DNA of 64,000 bases from Erinaceus europaeus (GCF_950295315.1 NC_080171.1:119020145-119084144), one strand, 5' to 3'; numbered from the stretch's first letter, positions 1 to 11,550 are shown. Program-made: numbers and translations. The notes: generated by a model from the letters alone, not told the origin.

Positions 1-361
1 AAAATAGCTAGCCAAGATCTAGACTTTCCTGGCTAAGGAGGGTCTGGATCCCACAGAGTGGAGACTGAGGCTGTTTTGTCTGTCAAATGCAGAAGGCCTA
101 CCTATGCCTGTTGGTGGGAAACAAGGGAGCTTCCCTAATGTACAAGCCTTATACAGCTACTTGACAGGAATAATGCCAAACAAATCTTTCAAGAGCCAAG
201 AACCTAGGGCCAAGGAAAACAGCACAGCGGTTCACTCAATCAACACTTTTATGCCTGAGGTACTGAAGTCCCAAGTTCAATTCCTGGCACTACCATAAAA
301 TAGAGTTGAACAGTGTGCTCTGATAAAACTAATGATAGTAGTAATTAATAAATAAATACGA
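1..361. other. Intron 3 of MTCL1, no feature seen
   Basis: No repeat class and no splice-flanked frame recognised. Confidence 0.6.
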
Positions 362-570
362 GGGGCCAGATGGTGGCATACCGAGTTGAGCGCACATGTT
401 GCAATCCACAAGGACCCAGGTTCAAGTTCCTAGGCCCCACCTGCAGGGAGAAAGCTTTGCGAGTGGTGAAGCCTATCTGCAGCTGTCTCTGTCTCTCTCC
501 CTCCTCTCTATCTCCCCCTTCCTTTTCAATGTCTGTCTCTACCCTGTAAATAAAAGAATAAATAAACAAA
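362..570 (+). repeat. SINE-B
   Basis: Full length: head ggggccagatggtggcata, B box ggttcaagttcc, AATAAA-rich end. Confidence 0.85.
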
Positions 571-737
571 CAAGTAAGAGCCCAAGAACCTGACACCACC
601 TTCAAGGTCAAATGCACTGTGATACTCTAACTGCATGCAGCCAGGATTCATCCTCCAAAACTGTAGGGGAAGAAACGTGTGGGAAAGAGATCTGTCCTGC
701 TAGCCTTTGCCCTTAACTGAGTGGCTCAACCACTGCA

Positions 738-832
738 GGTACCCCCACGTGGTGGTCAGGCGCTCGAACCCAGGTCCTTGTACATGGCAATGTGTGTGCT
801 CCACTGGGTGAATCACCCCCCCCACACCCAGC
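738..832 (-). repeat. SINE-B head fragment
   Basis: Antisense cgctcgaacccaggtccttg to the promoter head; body missing. Confidence 0.75.
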
Positions 833-1154
833 CACCCATTTTTAGATCTCTGATCCTGCACTTGAAGATAAAAGTTACCTAAATTATATTGCATCAATAA
901 CACCACTAACACAAATGTGCCAGACCTTTTGAAAGCATTTTTATTTATTCCCAGAGTGCAAACCTTATGTGGTTAACTGCCTACTGAAAGTCTAAATTAT
1001 TCAGAAATATGCACTTTGCCTACAATTTGATTATTTAAGAAAAGTATTGTGAACAGTGTCTATTCTTTTAAAAAAAAAATCAAATTCTATTCTAATGTCT
1101 AATCAGCCAGTGACATGTTGAAGCATTTCCCTGAACCTTTTAAGAGATTCCCAT

Positions 1155-1442
1155 TAGCCGAAACTAATCATGTTGAGTGAGATAAGCCAAAGGAGAAGGA
1201 TGAATACCAAATGATCTCACTTATTACTGGGACTAAAAGAAAAAAAAAAAAAAACACAGACAAGGAGGGAGAGCCTGGGATGAAACATGGACCAGACATG
1301 GGGTACTACACCAGAGCAAAGGACTCTGGGAGGGAGGAAGAGGGTGGATAAGCAGAAAATTCTGGGGGCTTCTTATATAATGAGATCATATGCGTATGTC
1401 AGTGATTGCTCTGTAAAGCATTAGCCCCCTCGATAAAAAAAA
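1155..1442 (+). mobile_element. L1-type 3' end fragment
   Basis: Blocks atgttgagtgagataagcc, aaatgatctcacttatta and the end gtaaagcattagcccc match the copy at 38629-38932. An A-rich run interrupts it at about 1220-1255. Confidence 0.65.
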
Positions 1443-2110
1443 TTAATGAAAATAAGAAACGATTCCCATCAGCCATGAAAGGCAGTGCTGGGCCAGGCCC
1501 TGCACCTCTGCTACAAGCAAGAGCAGCACGCAGGCAGCTGGAGAGTGAGATGTGTGTGCTTCTGCCTCTGGCGTGCACCCCAGAGGGGCCACTCTCTCCC
1601 AGGAAGGCCACCCAAGAAGTCACGGTGCCTATAGGGCAGGAGCCACGAGAAACAGGAGAAAACAGGAAGGCTTGGACACCTTGGGGTGACGTAGCCCCAG
1701 ACATGGGTTAATAACCTGGGGCTGGTCAAATATTCAGGAAGTAGTAGCTTTACTTATCACTAACCAAACAGGACGATTTTATGACCCACAGTCATTGTCA
1801 AAAACCTTAATCTAGAGTGGACGTACCAGTTTATATTAACTGCCCTGAGGTAATTATTTACAGACTCGGAAATTCCTCTCCAGGGGATTTTTAAATAATG
1901 TTATGTATGGCTCTTGCTCAAAAATAAAAAAGATAAGAATCTTTCCACAAATATTCACTGAGCACAAGGCGCACGGGGACATGCAAACGCATTCAGACAT
2001 GCAGTGATAGTGCTGCAGGACCACTTCACTTCCAGATGCGACTGAGGGGTCCAACGATGTTCTCAGACTGATGGCTGGAGTACACGTCAAACCAAGAAAA
2101 GCTCTTTCAA
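1443..2110. other. Intron 3, no feature seen
   Basis: Non-repetitive. Frames of about 100 codons occur on both strands but overlap each other and have no family resemblance. Confidence 0.6.
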
Positions 2111-2124
2111 GACTTACAAAGCTA

Positions 2125-2128
<4 letters not shown>

Positions 2129-2158
<30 letters not shown>
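2129..2158. repeat. (GA)n
   Basis: Pure GA dinucleotide run in intron 3, just before a diverged SINE-C. Confidence 0.9.
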
Positions 2159-2159
<1 letters not shown>

Positions 2160-2245
2160 GAGTGCTTATACTGAAGACTTCTATGCCTGAGGCTGAGGCT
2201 ACTGGTTCAATCCCAGTATAAACCAGTTAAGCAGTTCTTTGGTTA
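2155..2245 (+). repeat. SINE-C, diverged
   Basis: tctatgcctgaggctgaggc and ggttcaatcccagtataaac are recognisable. Confidence 0.6.
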
Positions 2246-2258
2246 AAAAAAGAAAAAG

Positions 2259-2548
2259 AGGGAGTCCGGCCGTAACGCAACAGGTTAAGCGCACATGGTG
2301 CCAAACACAAGGACCGGCCTAAGGATCCCGGTTCAAGTCCCCGGCTCCCCACCTGCAGGGGAGTCGCTTCACAGGCAGTGAAGCAGGTCTGCAGGTGTCT
2401 GTCTTTCTCTCCCCCTCTCTGTCTTCCCCTCCTCTCTCCATTTCTCTCTGTCCTATCCAACGACAACATCTGTAACAATAATAACTACAACAACAATAAA
2501 GAACAGCAAGGGCAACAAAAGGAGAAATAAATATTTTTAAAAAAATTA
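2259..2548 (+). repeat. SINE-A
   Basis: Complete; head has cgtaacgcaacaggttaagc. Confidence 0.9.
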
Positions 2549-2561
2549 AAAGAAAAAAAGG

Positions 2562-2775
2562 AGGGCCAGGCAATGGTGCACCTAGCTAAGCGCACACATT
2601 ACAGTGCACAAGGATCCAGGTTCAAGTCCCTGGTTCCCACCTGCAGGGGGAAAGTGTCACAAATGGTAAAGCAGGGCTGAAGATATCTCTCTGTCTCTTT
2701 CTCTATCTCCTCCTCTTGTAAATTTCTGCCTCTATCCAATAATAAGTAAATAAAAATATTTTTTAAAAATGAAAA
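2562..2775 (+). repeat. SINE-B
   Basis: Complete; directly behind the SINE-A. Confidence 0.85.
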
Positions 2776-2894
2776 AGAAAAAAACACAAAGTTAAGGAAT
2801 TGAGGCTTTCCTACAAATAATACTGGGAGAAATTGGAGACCCATCTATAAGCAAATAATGAGTCTTGAACTCATACCTTTTTTTTCATGTTTAC

Positions 2895-3184
2895 TTTTTT
2901 ATTTATTTTCCCTTTTGTTACCCTTGGGTTTTTTTTTATTATTGATGTTGTAGTTATTATTATTGTTGTTGTTGATGTCATCGTTGTTGGATAGGACAGA
3001 GAGAAATGGAGAAAAGAGGGGAAAACAGACAGGGGGAGAGAAAGACAGACACCTGCAGACCTGCTTCACCGCCTGTGAAGCGACTCCCCTGCAGGTGGGG
3101 AGCCGGGGTTCGAACCGGGATCCTTACGCCGGTCCTTGTGCTTTGCGCCACATGTGCTTAACCTGCTGCACTAGCACCCAACTA
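2895..3184 (-). repeat. SINE-A
   Basis: Complete; head at right ends in a degraded actagcacccaact. Confidence 0.9.
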
Positions 3185-3216
3185 TCAACTCACACCTTAT
3201 ACAAAAATAAATTCAA

Positions 3217-3385
3217 GTTCAGCTTAGTGAGCAGAATACATGTCTTACCATGTACCGGGCTCTGGGTTCAACTGACCGTAGACAGCACTAGGGCAGGGGC
3301 TGGGGGAGGATTCCATGGGTGGTAGGTGAACTGTGCAGTGCTTTGCTGTTTTCTCTCTCTCTCTCTGTCTCTCCCAAGACACATA
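3217..3385 (+). repeat. SINE-E (other tRNA-like)
   Basis: accgggctctgggttcaact as possible B box, CT-rich body. Class uncertain. Confidence 0.45.
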
Positions 3386-3524
3386 ATGAACAAAAATTGA
3401 GCCAGTCAAGTTACTGAGGGACATCACATGTGAGAAACCCTGGGTTCATTCTCTAGTGTTAAATGAAAAAAAAAATTGTTTAATGAAGTAAAAGTGAGCT
3501 TAAATGGGAAATGGTCAACAAAAA

Positions 3525-3675
3525 AAATATTTTTAAAAAATTTAATTATTTGTTCGAGAAAGAGACAGACAGAACCAGCATCACTCTAGCACATGTGATG
3601 CTAGGGGCGGAACTCGGGCCCCCACACTTGAGAGTTCAATATTTGATTCATTGAGCTACCTCACAGGCTGCTCAA
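3525..3675 (-). repeat. SINE-D, diverged
   Basis: Antisense tcactctagcacatgtgatg and the head gagctacctcacagg. Confidence 0.65.
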
Positions 3676-3695
3676 CTATAAAGCTTATTAAAAAA

Positions 3696-3830
3696 GAGGG
3701 TGGGGTATAGCCTAATGGTTAATCCTCAGGCCTGAGAATCTAAAAGTCCCAGGTTCAATCCCCCATACTACCATAGGCCACAGCTAAGCAGTGCTCTGGG
3801 TTAAAAACAAACAAACAAACAAACAAAAAA
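3696..3830 (+). repeat. SINE-C with (AAAC)n tail
   Basis: tatagcctaatggttaatc head, cccaggttcaatcccccat B box. Confidence 0.8.
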
Positions 3831-3867
3831 AAAACCCTGAGTTACACATCTAAAATTCTACACTATT

Positions 3868-3892
3868 AAATATATATATACATATATATATG
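3868..3892. repeat. Short (TA)n
   Basis: TA dinucleotides with one CA interruption. Confidence 0.8.
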
Positions 3893-3944
3893 ATGCAAAC
3901 TCTTTCCTTCAACAACTTTCTTTGCATTTCAAAATTTTCTTTTT

Positions 3945-4224
3945 TAAAAATATTTATTTATTTCCTTTTGTTGCCCTTGTTGATTTATTGCTATAGTTAT
4001 TATTGTTATCGATGTTGTCGTTGTTGGATAGGACAGAGAGAAATGGAGAGAGGAGGGGAAGACAGAGAAGGGGAGAGACAGACAGACACCTGCAGACCTG
4101 CTTCACCGCTTGTGAGGTGACCCCCCCTGCAGGTGGGGAGCCAGGGACTTGAACCGGGATCCTTACGCCGGTCCTTGCGTTTTGCGCCATGTGCGCTTAA
4201 CCCACTGCGCTACCGCCCGACTCC
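3945..4224 (-). repeat. SINE-A
   Basis: Complete, with well-preserved head (gcgctaccgcccgactccc). Confidence 0.92.
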
Positions 4225-4225
4225 C

Positions 4226-4620
4226 TCAAAATTTTGTGTAATGATCACATAATAGTTTGATCATATGAAAATGTCTGGGGACAAGTATCTCTTCCTTGCC
4301 ATGTGTGCAGTCCAGGTCCAAGCCCAGGGGCCACACGGGAGAGCACTGGCCTGGAGAAAGTTCTCCTGTCCTGGTGGCTCTTTCTAGATCAGAATGGGGG
4401 AAAAAATGTCTCAGGAGCAGAGAAATTGTGCTAACAGGTGGCTCTGGCTCAGGTCAAAAAAGTCAGAGTGCTTGCTCATGTTTCCTGAGTGCTACAGAAG
4501 GCATCAGTGAGAAGGCGGCGTTTTCACAAGAATCTTAAGAGAACAGGAAGCGCCGTGATAGGTGGAGTTATCAGTCTGGGCGCAACCTTGGGGAAAGAAT
4601 GACACTCAGAAAATGCTCCA
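4226..4620. other. Intron 3, no feature seen
   Basis: Non-repetitive; an open frame of 80 codons without recognisable motif. Confidence 0.6.
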
Positions 4621-4702
4621 TAGCAGAGCACAGGACTAGTACTGACAGGTCCCTGGCTCAGTCCTATAATCTTCAGCATGAGTTAGAGCTAAATGGTATT
4701 CT

Positions 4703-4876
4703 TTTTTTTATATGTAAAATATTTTATTTATCTTAATGAGAGAGAAAGATACAGAGAAAGAAAGCAGAGCGCTGGCCAGCTCTGGCTAAGGGTGGTGCTG
4801 GGGACTGAATCTAGGCTATCAGGGCCTCAGGCATGAGAATCATTTGCATAACCATTATGCTGTCTCCTCAGCCCCT
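4703..4876 (-). repeat. SINE-C, long-bodied
   Basis: Head at right: cataaccattatgctgtctcc reads antisense as the SINE-C start. The body has an extra GA-rich part. Confidence 0.65.
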
Positions 4877-4898
4877 GAATGGTATTCTGTATGTCTCA

Positions 4899-5040
4899 GA
4901 CTTAGATAGACAGATAGATAGATAGACAGAGAGACACATAATAGACAGGGAGATAGGTAGATAGGTAGAAAGATAATGGACAATAATTAGATAAGTAGAT
5001 ATGTAAGTAGATAACAGACATACGATGGATGATTGGTATA

Positions 5041-5099
<59 letters not shown>

Positions 5100-5235
5100 C
5101 AGGTAGATAGGTAGATATGTGTTGGATAAAGAGACAGACAGATAATAGGTAGACAGATGATAGACAATGGGTATATATGTAGATAGAGTTATAATAAGTA
5201 GATAGATAAATGATAGGTAGACAGACAGACAAACA
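4899..5235. repeat. (TAGA/TAGG)n microsatellite with (TA)n core
   Basis: Degenerate GATA-type tetranucleotides flank about 24 TA dinucleotides at 5045-5092. Confidence 0.95.
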
Positions 5236-5441
5236 TTACAGTGACCAAGGGGAAAAGAGATTCATGAGGCTCCAACAGGAGCAAGATGTCAGTAAGGCAG
5301 GCTAGGAGCCAACAGCTTCACTCCTAAAACCATATCCCACCCTCCCTCATTCTATGCCATTCTCAGTACTGATGAAGATGAAACTTTACAGTAAACACTT
5401 CAGAAAGCAGAGATTGATTTTTACAGAAAAACATAAATCGC

Positions 5442-5692
5442 AGGAGTTGGGCGGTAGCGCAGAGGGTTAAACACAGGTGGTGCAAAGCACAAGGACCAGC
5501 GTTAAGGATCCCGCTCCCCACCTGCAGGGGAGTCGCTTCACAGGCGGTGAAGCAGGTCTGCAGGTGTCTGTCTTTCTCTCCCCCTGTCTTCTCCTCCTCT
5601 CTCTATCCTATCCAACAACAACGACATCAACAACAACAATAATTACTACTACAGTAAAACAAGGGCAATAAATAAATAAACATATACTAAAA
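5442..5692 (+). repeat. SINE-A
   Basis: Near complete; part of the B-box region (ggttcgagcccc) is deleted. It lies about 60 bp before the solo LTR. Confidence 0.9.
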
Positions 5693-5757
5693 AAATAAAA
5701 ACATAAATGGCGACAGAGAAAGATAAAGGGGCTGGTCCCCATGTCACTGGGGTCTGG

Positions 5758-6201
5758 TGTTGGTATGCATGAGACCCCTTCTGTTTCATTTGGTTTAAAT
5801 CCCCCCTGCTTAACACTATTCTATTTACATAACCACTTCATTCTATTTACATAACCACTGTTAACAAGTTTCACCCTCCCTCCAGGGCATTTGTGGTTCA
5901 GTGATAGGATTCTCGCCTAATCTGCCCCCTTTTTGTCACACTCTGATTTTCACCAGTCACTTTTCTCTCCACCCTCTCTATGTCACATCCTGTTTCCACC
6001 TTACTTGGCAAGTATATATAAAGACAGCATTGTGAGTTTTACAGTACTGTACCTTGAGTTTAACTTAGCTCGTCTTAGATTGTGCTGCGTCCTGCATGAA
6101 TAAAGAGATACTGCCTACAGCTCAACCATGAGTCCCTGGTTGTCTGTTACCCGCCTGTGAAGCCAGTCCGGCGAAAACAACATAGCCCGTCGAAAACAAC
6201 A
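5758..6201 (+). mobile_element. Solo LTR of a class II-like endogenous retrovirus (444 bp)
   Basis: The element begins TGTTG and ends CAACA and is flanked by a 6-bp TSD, gtctgg (5752-5757 and 6202-6207). It contains a TATA box (tatataaa, about 6015-6022) and a polyadenylation signal AATAAA (6099-6104) about 80 bp downstream, the U3-R arrangement of an LTR. No primer-binding site or internal region follows, so this is a solo LTR left by recombination. A 6-bp TSD fits class II (ERVK/IAP-like) elements. It lies in MTCL1 intron 3, opposite to the gene. Confidence 0.82.
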
Positions 6202-6207
6202 GTCTGG

Positions 6208-7500
6208 TGTGGCTCAGTTCCCCTGAACCGTACCGCAGTCCAGCTGGCTGGATTCAGAACAGAGATGGGGGAGAAAGAAGACAACTGCTGGGAGTTAGGC
6301 CAGCTGCCTCACAGGAGAATGTCACTCACAACCCACCCAAACCCCAGTTTCCACACTAAGCTTGACCAACTCACCTCAAGGATTCTGGCTCAGGACACAG
6401 CGGGTCTGGCCAGCTGCCTGTTCACTTTCAGAAGTTAGCAGTCACAGACACTCCTTCCAGGGACCTCTCTGGGTCCTCACAACTGTTTCTCCATTTCCCA
6501 ACAGAAGAGCCTTGCTGATGCAAAATGGGAGTGAAAAAGTTCCCCCGGGAACGGAACTTAATGAAACGACATATCCTAAGAAACTCAAGTATTTGAAACA
6601 CTTGCACCCAGGCAAGCCGTAAGCTCCTCCATCCAGTCACAGGTCCGCCTCAAGAAGCAGAGGTGTCCTTAGGCGTCCACAAGGCTTCCGCCAAGCCAGC
6701 ACCTACAAGGCCTACATAGGACTTTAGCTCACATCTTGATCCCCTAAAAGACTGCGGGGGGGGGGGGGGGTTCAGATGATGGAAACAGACTGTGATGGGC
6801 TCTGGCTCGTCCCTCCCGGATCCACAATTAACCTGTTTACGGCTGCTTAACTTAACACCCACTCCCTCTCTATCCAGCCACCAAGACTTCCACTTACAGT
6901 TAAAACACTCAAAACCAGCTATCCCAAATCTCTCTACAGATGCTACCCTATCTCCCCCACCACACACACACCACCACCACCCCAAGCTGTGTAAACCTCT
7001 GGTTGACAAGGGTCTAGTATATTCCCTATTCTCCCGGCCTAAACAAAAGTCATCCAAAAAAGCATCCAAAAGTCATGCTTCTGGGTACCTGTGCAGTCAG
7101 TGCAAACACGTGTACTCCTAACTTCTCAGGGTTTCAGTGTCTGGGGAAAGCTTTCACCAAGCACCCAGTCTCTTGCTCACTCTACTTCGTCTGACTGCAC
7201 AGACCACCATTCTGGGCACGGGGCTCCCCGATACTTGTTCTCTAACTAGAGTAACCCTGTCATCCTTAGTGTCTGACTGGCAAATGCAACTGTTACTTAT
7301 TCCTTCTGAAGTGTACTGAAGAAGCTTCCAAGCTGATGCACTGACCGCTTGCCTCTGTCCACCTGACCTGCTGGTCCTAATGTCTAGCTGCCAGCTGCCA
7401 TCAGGGGATCAGAGCCTAAGAAGATTCGCTGGCATGACCACTCCGGCAAAAGATGCTTTAAACTGACTTGCTCATAATAAACAACAACAACAAAAAAAAA
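6208..7500. other. Intron 3, largest repeat-free block of this intron
   Basis: Flanks the solo LTR. Contains the poly(G) run and CA/CCA-rich DNA near 6950-6990. The longest frame (139 codons, minus strand, 6650-7069) is low-complexity and probably chance. Confidence 0.6.
6756..6772. repeat. Poly(G) run
   Basis: A run of about 15-17 G in intron 3. Confidence 0.9.
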
Positions 7501-7517
7501 AAAACTTTTTTTTTAGA

Positions 7518-7722
7518 TAGGGGCCAGGTGGTGGTGCACCTGGTTGAACGCACATGTTACAATACGCATGGACCCAGGTTCAAGCCCCTGGTCCCTACCT
7601 GCAAGGGGAAAGCTTTGAGAGCAGTGAGGCAGTGCTACAGGTGTCTCTCTGTCTCTCCCCCCTCTCGTCCCATTCCCTCTTGATTTCTGACTGTCTTTAT
7701 CCAATAAATAGAGATAATAATT
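7518..7722 (+). repeat. SINE-B
   Basis: Complete; B box ggttcaagcccctgg. Confidence 0.88.
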
Positions 7723-7969
7723 TTTAAAAGTGGCTTGCTCAAGCAAATCTGTTTCTTACGAGGAGGACCATACAGTCTAGAGACATAGATAACATTATTA
7801 AATTACACCACCACAACAACACATCATTTATTATTATGTGTACACGTAGGTTCCTCGACTTTATGGCTACGTGGCCTTTCAAATGTAATGACATAAATAG
7901 AAGTCCTCATGCACTGGTTGAGACAAAGAGAGAGAGAGAGGGAGAGAGATACTGTCTTAGTCTCTTTGG

Positions 7970-8352
7970 GCTGCCCATTGACTGAGGAGCTTGAGGAAGA
8001 AGCAGGCTGGGAAATTTAAAATGAAGGTCTGGTGAGGGCCCACTGCCTGGGTCCCAGGTGGCTGTCTCTTCACTGTGTCCTCACAGTGAGGTACCTGGGC
8101 ATGGAAGCTGGCTGGGGTTCTTTTATTAAGGCCTTACTGGCCTTTGTAAGCAGGCTACCTACAGGAGAAAGCAATGTCAGAACAAAGGGAGATCCCCGGA
8201 TAGCTCAGCTGGGAGAGCTGGCTTCTAAAGCTGAACAGGTAATCTAGGGGGACCCATGCCTGGAGAAGCTGGTGGCCCACATCTCTAACTACTCCTCTGG
8301 GGGCTAGTATTCAACTCATGATTGGAGGAACACAAGCATTCAATCTATAGCA
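7970..8352 (-). mobile_element. ERVL-MaLR LTR (MST/MLT1 type), with foreign middle part
   Basis: Minus-strand MaLR blocks are tgtcttagtctctttgggctg at the left, ctggtgagggcccactgcctgg and cactgtgtcctcac, then gaggaacacaagcattcaat at the right. About 8150-8275 does not fit the family and contains a tRNA-like stretch. Confidence 0.7.
8190..8262 (+). other. tRNA-like stretch (5' half), not a functional tRNA
   Basis: ccccggatagctcagctggg followed by agagc resembles the acceptor/D-arm of a nuclear tRNA (A box), close to tRNA-Lys. A short stem with loop ttctaaa follows. No proper T arm or B box and no acceptor closure are visible, so it is a degraded tRNA pseudogene or SINE head. Confidence 0.4.
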
Positions 8353-8463
8353 AACAGTCAGAGAGAAGACAGTGAGCAGAAGCCTTGTAGATAGGACACG
8401 AGTAAAAGTGGCCCTGAAGGCAACAGAAATGATGAGGAACAACAGGACAGAGAGAATGAGGGA

Positions 8464-8645
8464 AGGGGCTGGCTGGTGGCACATCCGGTTGGGTGCACAT
8501 GTTGCAATATGCAAGGACCCAAGTTCGAGCCCCTGGCCCGCCACCTGCAAGGGAAAAGCTTCACAAATGGTGTCTCTCGGCCTCTCTTCCGCTCTAGCAC
8601 CACCTTGCCTCTCCATTTCTGGCGGTCTCTATCCAATAAAAAAAT
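8464..8645 (+). repeat. SINE-B
   Basis: Complete but with a shortened pyrimidine part; runs into the purine tract. Confidence 0.85.
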
Positions 8646-8649
8646 AAAG

Positions 8650-8730
8650 CTTAGGAAGAAAGAAAGGAAGGAAGGGAGGGAGGGAAGGAGGGAAGGAGGG
8701 AGGGAAGGAGGGAGGGAAAGAGAAAAGGAG
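8650..8730. repeat. Purine-only (GGAA/GGGA)n tract
   Basis: About 80 bp of almost pure purine behind the tail of a SINE-B. Confidence 0.9.
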
Positions 8731-8767
8731 ACAAAGTGGCTGAGCCATGAACTGGAAATTTTTTTTC

Positions 8768-9053
8768 TTACATTTTAATATTTATTTATTCCCTTTTGTT
8801 GCCCTTGTTGTTTTATTGTTATTGTTCTTATTGTTACTGATGTCGTCATTGTTGGATAGGACAGAGAGAAATGGAGAGAGGAGGGGAAGACAGACAGGGG
8901 GAGAGAAAGACAGACACCTGCAGACCTGCTTCACCACCTGTGAAGCGACTCCCCTGCAGGTGGGGAGCTGGGGGCTCGAACAGGGATCCTTACGCCGGTC
9001 CTTGCGCTTTGCGCCACCTGCGCTTAACCCGCTGCGCTACCGCCCGATTCCCG
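8768..9053 (-). repeat. SINE-A
   Basis: Complete with intact head and CAA tail. Confidence 0.92.
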
Positions 9054-9361
9054 AAGTGGAAATTTTTATGAGGATCACTCATAAAAAAAGGGGACTTCAG
9101 AGCTGCTATCCAAGAGGTTCCACTGAACCCTGAATAGTTACATACCATTTTGGCAACACCATACACTGAGCTCCCCAAAATAAACAGCAAATAATGCTAA
9201 GGAAAATATCATAAACCAAAACAGCTATACACAGTAGAACTCTCAGGCAGCAAACATTACCTAGTGTCATAAATGGATTAGGATTTAAATCGGCTAGCAC
9301 AGGGCAGGACATGTTAAGGGTAGTATGGGGTGCAGGGCAGTAGAGAATAACAGAAACTCTG

Positions 9362-9490
9362 GGCAGGGTAGATAGCATAATGGTTATGCAAAGGGATTCT
9401 CATGCCTGAAGCTCCAAAATTCCAGGTTCAATCCCCTGCACCACCATAAGCCAGAGATGAGCAGTGCTCTGGTAAGAGAGAGAGAAAGAG
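9362..9490 (+). repeat. SINE-C with 20-bp TSD
   Basis: TSD at 9342-9361 and 9491-9510 (agagaataacagaaactctg). The tail has become (GA)n. Confidence 0.92.
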
Positions 9491-9574
9491 AGAGAATAAC
9501 AGAAACTCTGAAACACTTCAACAAACTTCATGAAATTCTCACTAACATGAGTTCATAATAAAATCCACTGTGTG

Positions 9575-9890
9575 GGGGGCCAGACAGTAGCGCAGGGGGT
9601 TAAGTGCACATGGCGTGAAGTACAAGGGTGAGCCCCGGCTCCCCACCTGCAGGGGAGTCGCTTCACAGGCGGTGAAGCAGGTCTGCAGGTGTCTGTCTTT
9701 CTCTCCCCCTCTGTCCTATCCAACAACAATGACAGCAAAAACAACAATAATAGTAACTACAACAACAATAAACAACAAGTGCAACAAAAGGGAAAAAAAT
9801 AGCCTCCAGGAGCAGTGGATTTGTAGTGCAGGCACTGAGCCCCAGCAATAACCCTGAAGGCAAAATAAATAAATAAAAATCAAATAAATA
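9575..9890 (+). repeat. SINE-A+
   Basis: SINE-A with a short internal deletion in the head, then the extra 3' module. Confidence 0.88.
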
Positions 9891-9895
9891 AATCC

Positions 9896-10242
9896 GAGGG
9901 CTGGGCAGTAGCGCAGCGGGTTAAGTGCTCATGGCGTGAAGTGCAAGGACCAGCATAAGGATCCCAGTTCAAGCCCCCAGCTCCCCACCTTCAGGGGAGT
10001 CGCTTCACAGGTGGTGAAGCAGGTCTGCAGGTGTCTGTCTTTCTCTTCCCCTCTGTCTTCCCCTCTTCTCTCCATTTCTCTCTGTCCTATCCAACAGCAA
10101 TGACAGCAATAACAATAACAATGATAAACAACAAGGGCAACAAAAGGGAAAAAAATAGCCTCCAGGAGCAGTGGATTCGTAGTGCAGGCAGCGAGCCCCA
10201 GCGATAACCCTGGAGACAAAAATAAATAAATATAGAAATAAA
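9896..10242 (+). repeat. SINE-A+
   Basis: Complete, in tandem behind the previous SINE-A+. Confidence 0.9.
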
Positions 10243-10924
10243 AAATAAAAACTTCTACTGTGCGTGAGTCAGCAGGTCTGCTAAACAGAAGGGCTAGTAA
10301 CATCAAGAACTCAAGATAACAGGACAGACTGAAACACAGTCTGACTTTAACATATTTGAAGATTGAAAAGGGAAAAAAAAAAAAGACCTGACAAGAAAAG
10401 AGAAATTCTATGAAAAAGAGAAAAAGAACAAGTCGTTTTTATTTCTGGAAATGGAAGGTAAACTTGGTGAAATCTGAAAAGTCTTAGATGAATAGAATCG
10501 CAATTTTCTTCATGCCAAAGAAAAAATTTTTGGAAAGACAATTAGTGACCTAGACAAGACAAAGATCTGTAAAAGAACAGGTAGAAAGAAGAAAGCAAAT
10601 AAGAATAACTGGTAGAGTCCGCACAACTCTCACAGAAAATTCTAGAAAAAGTGCAGAAAATGGTGGAAAGACTCTACAGAAGATAACTCAACTGTCGAAC
10701 ACTACCAAAGAGTAAGAACTTCTAGATGTCATGAAACTTAGGCTGACAATATACAGTTTTGACCAAAATAAAATAAATCTAGATATAGCTGATGAAACTA
10801 ATAGAATATCAAGCACAAAAAAATAAGTATAAAATAACCATGAAGACTGATTATTTATAAAAATGAGACTTATACAGACAGCAGACTTCTTGACAGAAAA
10901 ATAGAGTGAAAAGTAACAAAATAT
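10243..10924. other. Intron 3, A-rich unique sequence
   Basis: AAG/GAA-rich on the plus strand; possibly an old LINE remnant, not identified. Confidence 0.5.
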
Positions 10925-11042
10925 GGGGGGGGGGGTAGATAGCATGATGGTTATGCAAAGAGACTCTCATGCCTGAGGCTCCAAATCCCCTGTACCACCA
11001 TAAGCCAGAGATGAGCAATGCTCTGGTAAGAAAAAAAAAAAA
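10925..11042 (+). repeat. SINE-C
   Basis: Preceded by a G run; flanks agtaacaaaatat / agtaataaaatat suggest a TSD with one change. Confidence 0.85.
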
Positions 11043-11105
11043 GTAATAAAATATCAAAATGTTAAGTTCTCCATCCAACTAAATCAAATTGCTAAAATTC
11101 TCTGA

Positions 11106-11345
11106 AGGATTGGAAAGATGGTGAAGCCCCTCAACACATCAACGTTCATGCATCAGGCCCCAGAGGTGACAGGTTCAATCCCTAGCACCACTGCATGCCT
11201 GAACTCAGCTGTGCTCACTGAGAACACTCTCTCCCCACCTCTCCCACTCCCTGTCTCTTTCTCTCTCTCTCTCTCCCTCTCTCTCTCTCTCTCCCTCTCC
11301 CTCTCTCTCTTTCTCTCATTTTTTCGAATAAATAAAATATTTAAA
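11106..11345 (+). repeat. SINE-E with (CT)n body
   Basis: aggttcaatccctagcacca as B box, long CT repeat, AATAAA tail. Confidence 0.6.
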
Positions 11346-11384
11346 TAGAAGACTATGTGAATTGTGCATTTTCAAGTGACTCTT

Positions 11385-11515
11385 ATTTACTTTTTTATTT
11401 TTTTCTTTAACCACTCAACTCTGATTTATGGTGGTGCCTAGGTTTGAACCTAGAACTCAGAGCCTTAAGCATAAAATTCTTTTTGCATGGCCATTATGTT
11501 AACTCCCCTTCCCTA
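11385..11515 (-). repeat. SINE-C, diverged
   Basis: Antisense aggtttgaacctagaactca and ggccattatgttaactcccc. Confidence 0.65.
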
Positions 11516-11550
11516 ACTTCATTTACTTGGGTAAAAAAAAAATGCTTTGA

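Noticed and set aside
6650..7069. 139-codon minus-strand frame in intron 3
   Set aside because: Low-complexity (Gly/Trp and Pro runs), an overlapping frame on the other strand, no domain.
6208..7500. Internal region of a provirus next to the LTR
   Set aside because: The TSD directly after the LTR and the lack of a primer-binding site show a solo LTR; no retroviral coding motif follows.
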